64,000 nt of DNA, taken from NCBI GenBank assembly GCA_031549265.1, contig JAVBQB010000002.1:186001-250000 (forward strand). Reading direction: 5' to 3'. The first letter of the stretch is position 1; each line of letters begins with the position of its first letter. The position numbers and the translations under genes are program-made. This DNA comes from JAVBQB01 sp031549265. Its GTDB lineage: Bacteria > Bacillota > Clostridia > Oscillospirales > JAVBQB01. The notes under the pieces were generated by a model. It saw nothing but the letters and a program-made list of their open reading frames with translations, was not told the origin of the DNA and did not search any database. Positions 53,409 through 60,545 of this stretch are shown here, one piece after another.

Positions 53409-54677
53409 TCACTTAATAATCTTGCCGTTGTAGAGATCCTTGCCTGCAACCACGACTTCGTCTCCCGGGCGGATCGAATTTTTCTCGTCAGGTGTATAGC
53501 TGCAAATGTAGTAGTTGTCGCGCTCAAAGTCTATATTGACAGGCTTGAATGTGACCGACATGCCCAGCGTGCAGTAAACGCCCTTGGTGCCGTCCTCGTC
53601 GATGCGGATCGCTTCGCGCGGGATGCGGACGCCCTCGTGCTGCTTGAAGATTATCTCGGCTTTTTCGCGGCGGAGCGACATTGTGTTTGTCATTTTAACC
53701 GAGCTTGAAAAAACCACCATAGAAGAATTGTTTTCGTCGGTTGTAATCGATTTGACCCTGACCGGCACGTCGGAGTCAAACGCGGGAGAAAAGCGAATGC
53801 TTATATACTGGTTCTCGCTCAGTTTTGCGGCGATATCGCTGGGCATAACCGCGACAAAGTACCAGTCGAAGCTGGTGATGATCTTGCCCAGCCACTTGTT
53901 GTCATTGATACTCTTGTTGTCCCGCAGCAGAGTCGCAACCGTACTCGGCGTCAGGGTATCGATGGCTTCCGGCAGCAGCGTGGCTTCCAGTCCGTCCACC
54001 GTAGCGCAGAAGGTTCCCGATTGTGGGGCGGAAATCACGCGGCTCTCGCTGCTGGCGGCGCTGGACAGCGCGCTGCGCTCGGATACCAGGGAAGCCAGCT
54101 GACTGTCAAGCGCGGAGTTGCCGCCGAATGCGAATTCTCTCCGCAGAATCAGAGATTTGAGCGCCAGACTGTCGCTGGAGAGATGGCTGAAATCCGAGCG
54201 GCTGTTCTTACTCAGAATGGAGACCATCATGCTGTATATCTGGTCGTTCTGCCGGGAGGCGTCGAGCATATCTGACGAAGTGTTTCGGGCATACTGCAGC
54301 TGCGCGATGCGTGAATCGAGCGAGCGGATCTGATTCGCGCGTACGAGCGCCGAGGTATCGCTGAACACTGCGGCGATCTGCTGGTTGAGCGAAACCTTTT
54401 CGCCGTCGTCCACCAATAGCTCGTATACCTCGCCCTGCTTTTCGATAGGAATTTCTTTTCTGATAAAGATTCCGTTTGCCGTATCGCTCTCCTCGGCGGT
54501 GTATAGAGTTGCCAGCACGGTGCGGACGGGCTCGTAAAGCGCCGACTGTATCTGAACGACCATATAGGATACGACAAGAACTGAGATGGAAATCATTATT
54601 ATCCGCGTCAGCAGCTTGCCCCGCTTAGTCATGACGTTTTTTTTCGACGGCATATGCCGCGGCGCGATCCGCTCCAT
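53409..54677 (-). CDS. HlyD-like membrane protein of the sepF cluster
   Basis: A 422-residue protein with one N-terminal transmembrane helix (about 25-45), a biotinyl-lipoyl-like beta domain (IEKQGEVYELLVDDGEKVSLNQQIAAVFSD), a long helical hairpin (about 110-215) and a second beta domain with the lipoyl half-motif (APQSGTFCATVDGLE). The C-terminal barrel-sandwich part (IRPGDEVVVAGKDLYNGK) resembles HlyD membrane-fusion adaptors. No ABC or RND partner is adjacent. Homologues in many Clostridia sit beside sepF, suggesting a role in envelope or division rather than export; that is inference. Confidence 0.8.
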   Translation of the reverse strand: MERIAPRHMPSKKNVMTKRGKLLTRIIMISISVLVVSYMVVQIQSALYEPVRTVLATLYTAEESDTANGIFIRKEIPIEKQGEVYELLVDDGEKVSLNQQIAAVFSDTSALVRANQIRSLDSRIAQLQYARNTSSDMLDASRQNDQIYSMMVSILSKNSRSDFSHLSSDSLALKSLILRREFAFGGNSALDSQLASLVSERSALSSAASSESRVISAPQSGTFCATVDGLEATLLPEAIDTLTPSTVATLLRDNKSINDNKWLGKIITSFDWYFVAVMPSDIAAKLSENQYISIRFSPAFDSDVPVRVKSITTDENNSSMVVFSSSVKMTNTMSLRREKAEIIFKQHEGVRIPREAIRIDEDGTKGVYCTLGMSVTFKPVNIDFERDNYYICSYTPDEKNSIRPGDEVVVAGKDLYNGKIIK

Positions 54678-54908
54678 AAGCGGTGTGGCAAATATTCAAA
54701 TAAGTTATGGAAAGCATAGTTGCACCTCGAAAGCATTGTGACCAAAAGACAAATTCCAAGCCATAACGGACAATGATTGGCTGAATACGTGGATTAATTC
54801 ACCATCATGGCATATTATTATAATGGAAAGACTTGACAAAGTCTATAATTATTATGTAAAGTTCAGCAACTCAAATTTCAAAATATTTCCATATTGTCCG
54901 GTCAATAT

Positions 54909-54941
54909 TTGACTAAATTTTTCCATATTTACCATTATAAT
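54909..54941 (+). promoter_or_regulatory. Spo0A-type sigma-A promoter of spoIIE (21-bp spacer)
   Basis: -35 TTGACT (54909-54914) and perfect -10 TATAAT (54936-54941) are separated by exactly 21 bases. This is the abnormal spacing of Spo0A-activated sigma-A promoters such as spoIIE and spoIIG of Bacillus. A partial 0A-box-like sequence TTGTCCG lies just upstream (near 54894-54900), with two mismatches to TTGTCGA. Transcription would start about 20-25 bases before the ATG. Confidence 0.65.
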
Positions 54942-54970
54942 TCTCGTATAGTAAATCTGGAGGGTGAGCC

Positions 54971-57337
54971 ATGATACCTGATTTTGTACGCAGAGTGGTT
55001 GGACAAGCAGGCAGGAGCATAAGAACCGGACTTATGCCGCTGGTCTCCAACGCCGCGGTTACCCGGATCACGTCGTATGTTCTGCATTTCCTTTTGGGTC
55101 TTACAATGTCAAGGGCCGTCATTTTTGGAGGATACGCGCCGTTCGGAGTCGGAATCGTGGGCGCGTTCGGCAACGGAACAGGGTCGGTCTGCGCCCTCGC
55201 CGGGGCGCTGGTGGGATATTTTCTTCCGGGTGGCGTACATAACAGCTTCAAATACGCGGGAGCCGCCATCCTTATCTGCGCGGCATGTTTCGTATTCAAG
55301 TCGCTGGACGCGATGAAGCTCGATTTCTTCATGCCCGCGGTCAGCGCGATATCCTTCGCGTGCGTCGGATTTGTCTTTGTCGCGACGTCTCCGATCGGGC
55401 TGTACGAGATCACGATGTTTGTGACTGAGATAATCCTCGTGGGAGGATCGGCGTACTTCTACAAAATGGCGCTTTCGCCCTCAACAAAAAAGGGGGAGGG
55501 AGCGCGGCGGTCGCTCAAACAGCAGGCGTCGTCACTGATTCTGCTCTCAACGATGGTGATAGCGCTTGCCAATGTCACGGTTTACGCGGGCATATCGATC
55601 GGGAGAACGCTCGCGGTTCTGGCGGTGATGGTTGCCGCGCTGAAAGGCGGGATCGGCTCGGGCAGCGCCGTCGGCATCGTGGTGGGACTGTCTATGGACA
55701 TTGCGCTGGGAAAGCCCATGTTCGGTCTGACGTATGGCTTTGCGGGCATGATGGCTGGAATTTTGTCAAACGCCGGTCGGCTGCTCAGCGTGCTGACCTT
55801 TGTAGTATCGGGCGCGCTGGTGGTGTTTTCCACCGGGCAGTCACAGGTGCAGATGCCGGCACTGTACGAGACTTTTATCGCGTCGGTGATATTCATGGTG
55901 CTGCCGGAAAGTTTTTTCGCGTGGGTCAGCAACCTGCTGGGAATTAAGATTAACAGCGCGGGAGATTATCCGGAAAGACTGCGCGAGTATGCGCGGGACA
56001 GGCTGGGGCTCGTTTCCGGCGCGTTCCGCGAGCTCTACAACATGCTGGCGTCCACGTTCGACAAAACCTCGCGCACCAACGACGCCGATATTACGACTGT
56101 CTTCGACCGCACATCAGGCAGGGTATGCAGAAAATGCGCCCTGATGAACATTTGCTGGGAACGGGAGAGCGAGACCAGCTTCAGCGCTCTCAACGAGGTC
56201 TCGCCGATAATGATGAAGAAATGCCGCGTGGAAGCCGACGATTTTCCGCAGTATTTTTCGTCGCGATGCCTGAATTTCCCGAAATTCCTGAACGTGGCCA
56301 ACGAGGAGCTGACCGCGCTCATCCACAGGCGTCAGTTTAACAACAGACTGCGGGAAAGCCGGGAAATGGTCTGCTCGCAGTACTCCGAAATGTCCAATAT
56401 ACTGGAGACGGTCGCTGAGGAGCTGACGCAGGATATCACCTTTGACACCGCCGCTGAGGAGCGTATTCAGAAGTTCCTGAAACCGATGGGAGTCAACGCG
56501 AAGGTGACAGTGAGGGTGGGCAGCGACGGCCACAAACGCGCCGAGGTGGACGGCACCGATCTTACGCCGATGCACAGGGAACGGTCAAAGGTGCGGCACG
56601 GGATCGCAAACGCGCTGGGAGCGGAGACCGGAGAGCCCGAGATAATGCGGATGAAATCCATGGAACGCTGGATTTTTACCGAGGTGGAGACCTATACGGC
56701 GATAATCGGCGTCGCCGCCAACAAAAAGCAGGGGCAGAAGGTCAGCGGCGACAGCGGTACGTATTTCAAAGACGAGAGCGGGACGCTCAACATAATCCTT
56801 TCCGACGGCATGGGCAGCGGACGGGAGGCCGCGCATGAATCTGCAACCGCTGTGCGTATGCTGGAACGGATGCTGCGGTCTGGTATCAGAGCCGATGTAG
56901 CGCTGAAACTGCTAAATTCGGCGCTGATTCTGCGGGGAGCGGGCGACGGCGGGTACGCGACGATCGACTTGCTGTCGGCCAGCCTGCAAAAGGGGGACAG
57001 CGTGCTCTATAAGTTCGGGGCGGCGCCGACTTATATCAAGCGCGGCAAAAAAGTCAGCCGGATAACCTGCTCAGCGCTGCCCGCCGGAGTTGAAACCGTC
57101 ATTCCGCCAGTGCTGGACATGACCAAATTCAAGCTCGTAGCCGGGGATATTGTCGTAATGACCAGTGACGGCGTTGCCGATCATCAAAACGACGGATGGC
57201 TGATGGAGGAGATCGCCGAATATGTGGGAGACAGCCCGAAAGAGCTTGCGACCAAGTTGCTCGGCCAGGCGGAAAAGCTGTACAGCCGGGGCGACGACAT
57301 GACGGTGGTGGCGCTCTACATAGAAACGACGGCATAA
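54971..57337 (+). CDS. spoIIE: Stage II sporulation protein E (PP2C phosphatase)
   Basis: A 788-residue membrane phosphatase that dephosphorylates SpoIIAA, activating sigma-F in the forespore, and also helps polar septation. About ten transmembrane helices fill residues 30-320. A central cytoplasmic region has the cysteine pattern CRKCALMNICW. The C-terminal PP2C domain (about 580-788) holds the metal-binding motifs LSDGMGSGREA and MTSDGVADH and the end block RGDDMTVVAL. ATG 54971 is preceded by TGGAGGGTGAGCC. It has its own Spo0A-type promoter. Confidence 0.96.
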   Translation: MIPDFVRRVVGQAGRSIRTGLMPLVSNAAVTRITSYVLHFLLGLTMSRAVIFGGYAPFGVGIVGAFGNGTGSVCALAGALVGYFLPGGVHNSFKYAGAAILICAACFVFKSLDAMKLDFFMPAVSAISFACVGFVFVATSPIGLYEITMFVTEIILVGGSAYFYKMALSPSTKKGEGARRSLKQQASSLILLSTMVIALANVTVYAGISIGRTLAVLAVMVAALKGGIGSGSAVGIVVGLSMDIALGKPMFGLTYGFAGMMAGILSNAGRLLSVLTFVVSGALVVFSTGQSQVQMPALYETFIASVIFMVLPESFFAWVSNLLGIKINSAGDYPERLREYARDRLGLVSGAFRELYNMLASTFDKTSRTNDADITTVFDRTSGRVCRKCALMNICWERESETSFSALNEVSPIMMKKCRVEADDFPQYFSSRCLNFPKFLNVANEELTALIHRRQFNNRLRESREMVCSQYSEMSNILETVAEELTQDITFDTAAEERIQKFLKPMGVNAKVTVRVGSDGHKRAEVDGTDLTPMHRERSKVRHGIANALGAETGEPEIMRMKSMERWIFTEVETYTAIIGVAANKKQGQKVSGDSGTYFKDESGTLNIILSDGMGSGREAAHESATAVRMLERMLRSGIRADVALKLLNSALILRGAGDGGYATIDLLSASLQKGDSVLYKFGAAPTYIKRGKKVSRITCSALPAGVETVIPPVLDMTKFKLVAGDIVVMTSDGVADHQNDGWLMEEIAEYVGDSPKELATKLLGQAEKLYSRGDDMTVVALYIETTA

Positions 57338-57378
57338 ACCGATTCCTCGCGGCGGGAGTGTATCCGGAGAAGGCGCCA

Positions 57379-57405
57379 CCCCCTGAGGAAACAGTCTTCA
57401 GGGGG
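57379..57405 (+). terminator. Hairpin after spoIIE (possible terminator)
   Basis: Stem CCCCCTGA (57379-57386) / TCAGGGGG (57398-57405), extended by flanking GC pairs. No T-tract follows, so termination is unproven. Confidence 0.4.
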
Positions 57406-57444
57406 CGGCGGCTCCCGGCGGTGTGCGAAAGACGAGTGTAAGCT

Positions 57445-57502
57445 AAAAACCTGCCGCAATAGCAGAAACCTGCCAGAGATGCAAACATGCATTCCTGACA
57501 GG
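57445..57502 (-). terminator. Possible terminator of the tRNA-Gln gene
   Basis: Minus strand: a hairpin at 57502-57469 (CCTG...CAGG with inner ATGCA/TGCAT) followed by TTTC, then a short CTGC/GCAG stem and five T (57449-57445). The second may be the functional end. Confidence 0.4.
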
Positions 57503-57509
57503 CTTAATC

Positions 57510-57583
57510 TGGCAGCGGGAGAAGGATTTGAACCCTCACAAACAGATCCAGAATCTGCCGTGCTACCATTACACAATCCCGCT
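57510..57583 (-). tRNA. tRNA-Gln (anticodon CTG)
   Basis: A 74-nucleotide tRNA on the minus strand. The 7-bp acceptor AGCGGGA/TCCCGCT is perfect, the D-arm is GTGT/GCAC, and the anticodon stem GCAGA/TCTGT encloses the loop TTCTGGA (anticodon CTG, complement at 57549-57551). The T-arm is GAGGG/CCTTC with loop TTCAAAT. The discriminator is G and CCA is encoded. It decodes CAG. It stands alone with its own promoter. Confidence 0.95.
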
Positions 57584-57619
57584 AAATATTATGGACAAAA
57601 ATTTATCGCCGCGCAAATA

Positions 57620-57648
57620 ATGATAGCATCTTTACCGGGTGATGTCAA
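57620..57648 (-). promoter_or_regulatory. Promoter of the tRNA-Gln gene
   Basis: Minus strand: perfect -35 TTGACA (57648-57643), 17-base spacer, -10 TATCAT (57625-57620) with extended TG. Confidence 0.75.
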
Positions 57649-57739
57649 CAGTTTTTTTGCTCCAGTTTTTTTGCTGCGTGAGTTGCGTTTATTAAGGCAG
57701 AAACCCGACATAAAAAATAGCGCAAATAAATAAATCTAT

Positions 57740-57767
57740 TTGCAATCCGGTATTTTTTGGGTATAAT
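57740..57767 (+). promoter_or_regulatory. Promoter of the AI-2E family transporter gene
   Basis: -35 TTGCAA (57740-57745), 16-base spacer, perfect -10 TATAAT (57762-57767), 37 bases before the start codon. Confidence 0.65.
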
Positions 57768-57803
57768 CATTATATCTATTCTTGCCGGAGGAGGTAGGAT
57801 TCT

Positions 57804-58991
57804 TTGAGACGCGGCTTCTTTACCTACAAATGGATATCATACCTGCTGCTGGCCATCGCTGTCATTGCCGTGTACAAGACGTTCGACAACCTCGGCAATG
57901 TATTTGTATACATACTGTTATTTATCGGGATGTTAAAACCCTTTGCAATCGGCCTTATTATTGCCTATTTGCTGTACGCGCCGTCAAAAAATCTTGAAAC
58001 ACTGTTGCGCAAGCTGCGTTTCCGGCGAATCAGACGGATAGCGCGGCCATTGTCGGTGCTGGCGGTAATTCTCGCGGCGATTCTGGTTATCACGGCGCTG
58101 CTCAGCTTCGTTATGCCGACCCTCGTCGCAAATGTAATTGAATTTGGCAAGCAGATCCCCGGAATATACGCGGAGGTTGAGAAAGAACTGCGCGCCGTCA
58201 AACTTGATCCGTTTATCGCCCAGTTCATACCCGTAGACGAGTTGCTAAAAAACATTTCGGTTGCCAATATCACCACCGATCAAATTACGGCGTTCGGGCA
58301 GTATCTGATTAACTTCGTAAGCAACAGCGTCATGGGAATCGCGTCCGGACTAGTGACGGCTTTCATGGCGATTGTGATTGCGATATATATGCTTCTCAGC
58401 CGCGACACGATTTTCCAGACGATGAGACGCCTGATGACAACGCTGTTTAGCGAGAACGTCTACGAGAGGATCAGCGACTATGTCCGGCGCATCAACAAGA
58501 TATTCTACGGGTTTATTTACGGTCAGCTGCTCGACGCCATGATACTCGGCACTATGGCAACGATTGTTCTGACCGTGATAAACGCGCCGTTCCCGCCGCT
58601 CGCGGGCGTTTTTCTCGCGCTGTCCAATCTGGTTCCCTATTTCGGGCCAATCATTGGTATTGTTATCGTCGTCGCGATGATTGTTCTCCAGCAGGGTTTG
58701 TGGCAGGGGCTGATCGCTATCGTCGTGCTGATAATCTTACAGCAGATCGACGCGAACGTGATCGGGCCGAGGATTGTCGGCCAGTCGGTCGGTCTTAAGC
58801 CGCTCTGGATAATTTTCGCGATTACCATCGCCGGCGGAATGTTCGGGTTCATCGGAATCATTGTCAGCGTGCCGGTGTTCGCGGTAATACGTATACTGCT
58901 GATCGACCTGTTCGCTTATTTTGAGAAAATCCAGGACAGGCGGCGGTCAAACAGGAACAAAGACGGCAATGACAAGCAGCAGCTGGAATAA
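57804..58991 (+). CDS. AI-2E family transporter
   Basis: A 395-residue membrane protein with about eight helices: two at the N-terminus, a soluble segment around 115-160, then the conserved C-terminal bundle with SNLVPYFGPIIGIV and DANVIGPRIVGQSVGLKPLWIIFAI. The family includes the E. coli AI-2 exporter TqsA, but most members have other or unknown functions, including Na+/H+ antiport. The start is TTG 57804 after GGAGGAGG. It is followed by a strong terminator and is a single-gene unit. Confidence 0.9.
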   Translation: MRRGFFTYKWISYLLLAIAVIAVYKTFDNLGNVFVYILLFIGMLKPFAIGLIIAYLLYAPSKNLETLLRKLRFRRIRRIARPLSVLAVILAAILVITALLSFVMPTLVANVIEFGKQIPGIYAEVEKELRAVKLDPFIAQFIPVDELLKNISVANITTDQITAFGQYLINFVSNSVMGIASGLVTAFMAIVIAIYMLLSRDTIFQTMRRLMTTLFSENVYERISDYVRRINKIFYGFIYGQLLDAMILGTMATIVLTVINAPFPPLAGVFLALSNLVPYFGPIIGIVIVVAMIVLQQGLWQGLIAIVVLIILQQIDANVIGPRIVGQSVGLKPLWIIFAITIAGGMFGFIGIIVSVPVFAVIRILLIDLFAYFEKIQDRRRSNRNKDGNDKQQLE

Positions 58992-59004
58992 GCGATAAAA
59001 TGTG

Positions 59005-59041
59005 CGGCCGGATTCTGACATTCAGACTCCGGCCGTTTTTT
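59005..59041 (+). terminator. Terminator of the AI-2E transporter gene
   Basis: Stem CGGCCGGA (59005-59012) / TCCGGCCG (59028-59035) followed by six T. The T-run overlaps the stop codon of the small minus-strand gene ending at 59040. Confidence 0.9.
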
Positions 59042-59189
59042 ATTTCTTGTTGTGGTTCACCCAGTCGCGGGCTTCTTTGACATTTTCGTCGTCGGGCTGC
59101 GCCATGTTGGTGTCCTTCTGGCGGGAATCGGGCTGGGTTATCGCGAGTGTTGCGAATCCGCCGTTTTTGTCTTTCTTGTTCTTTGGCAT
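59040..59189 (-). CDS. Small spore surface protein (DUF3787-like, CDIF630_02480 family)
   Basis: A 49-residue hydrophilic protein. It starts MPKNKKDKN and ends DDENVKEARDWVNHNKK. The C-terminal pattern Val-x2-Ala-Arg/Lys-x-Trp-Val-x2-Asn-x-Lys matches the small DUF3787 proteins found on clostridial spores. ATG 59189 is preceded by CAGGGGGAATCAT. The gene is convergent with the AI-2E transporter gene, and its stop lies inside that gene's T-tract. Annotation rests on a short motif, so confidence is moderate. Confidence 0.7.
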   Translation of the reverse strand: MPKNKKDKNGGFATLAITQPDSRQKDTNMAQPDDENVKEARDWVNHNKK

Positions 59190-59306
59190 ATGATTCCCCC
59201 TGGTTTAGTCGTATGTCAATATTGTGCCAAAAGCCGCGGCCATTATACTGCTTTGCGCCAAAATAAAAGCGCGCCGCCCGGAAAACGGACGGCGCTTAAT
59301 ATCGCA

Positions 59307-60476
59307 TTAAAACTCAAATTCACGGATTGCCCGGTCGCAGGCGGTCAGGCATTCCAAGCCGTTCGGCGTTACGAGGTATGTGTCCTCACTGCCGACGGCG
59401 CCCACTCCGTCGATGACGAACTTGGGCTCCAGCGCGATGATGTTGTTCTCCGCCAGTACGTCGCGGGACTTTGCGGCCAGAACCGGGCCTTCGTTCATCT
59501 GCAAGCCGAGGCCGTGGCCGACGAACTTGGCTTTCTGGGTTTTGCCCATATAGCAGTCCTCAAGGCCGTACTTCGCGACGATTGCGCCGGCCGCGTTATA
59601 AAGCTCACTGCAGGCGGTTCCGGGTTTGCCGAGCGATTCCAGCGTTTCGAGTATTTCGGTGGACGCGGCGTGCGCCCGCAGAGCCTGGTCGGAAACCTTG
59701 CCATAAGAGAAAATGCGGGTCATATCGGTAAGATACGGGCCGAAACTGCCGCTGATATCGACAAGGACGGCGTGACCTTTTTCGATAATGTCACCGCACG
59801 CGCCGCCGGGGAATGAAGCGTCAACCCCGCGGCCGCCCATCGAAAAATCATAGGGCGAAGCGGCGGCGGCATTATCGCCGGAGAGTATGCAGCCGTAGGC
59901 CGCCTCAACGCGGAAGCCAAAGCTGCGGAACATGCTGAGATGCCCCATTTCGCGGGCGCGGCACTCGACCTTGGCGGCGAAATCGATGTCGGTCATACCC
60001 GGGCGGAAGAGCTTGTGCACGCCGCTGATGAATTCCACATGCTTTTTGCCGCTTGCGCGGATCATGTCGATTTCATAAGGGCTCTTTACCATGCGGGCGG
60101 CTTTGAGGATATGCGAGCCGTGCATCGGTGAGTCCAGCTTTAGAACTTCTTTGAGCTTCAGCCATTCGCCGGCTGAAATATCGTCCTCCTCAAGCGCGGT
60201 TTCGGAGGGAACGCTGACTCCGCGCTCGGCGAGCATGTCGTAGATCTGCGCGATGTTTTTGATATAAACGCAATCGCCGTTAAAAAAGTTCGGCCGTCTG
60301 ACAAAGATATGCGGATCGCCGGTCAGGGGAAGATACACGTAGCCCTCGAACAGTGACCCGGTCAGGTAAAGCAGGTTGACCGGCGACGTTACGACCAGCG
60401 CGTTAACGCCGTCCTTCGACATTTGCGTCCGCACACTGGATATATGATCCGTAAGCGCTTCCTTGATATTCTGCAT
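59307..60476 (-). CDS. M24 family Xaa-Pro-type peptidase
   Basis: A 389-residue peptidase with the creatinase-like N-terminal domain (about 1-150) and the pita-bread catalytic domain. Metal ligands: Asp in VLVDISGSF, Asp in LTDMTRIF, His in FVGHGLGLQMNE, Glu in IALEPKFV and Glu in VGSEDTYLV. It probably cleaves Xaa-Pro dipeptides or the N-terminal residue before proline. It stands alone on the minus strand between the small spore gene and the P-type ATPase gene. Confidence 0.9.
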   Translation of the reverse strand: MQNIKEALTDHISSVRTQMSKDGVNALVVTSPVNLLYLTGSLFEGYVYLPLTGDPHIFVRRPNFFNGDCVYIKNIAQIYDMLAERGVSVPSETALEEDDISAGEWLKLKEVLKLDSPMHGSHILKAARMVKSPYEIDMIRASGKKHVEFISGVHKLFRPGMTDIDFAAKVECRAREMGHLSMFRSFGFRVEAAYGCILSGDNAAAASPYDFSMGGRGVDASFPGGACGDIIEKGHAVLVDISGSFGPYLTDMTRIFSYGKVSDQALRAHAASTEILETLESLGKPGTACSELYNAAGAIVAKYGLEDCYMGKTQKAKFVGHGLGLQMNEGPVLAAKSRDVLAENNIIALEPKFVIDGVGAVGSEDTYLVTPNGLECLTACDRAIREFEF

Positions 60477-60545
60477 GTGGCACCTCCGTTTGTTGATGTT
60501 TTTCGACAGAAATCGCGGCGATAGACGGCCGCGGTTTCGGATATC

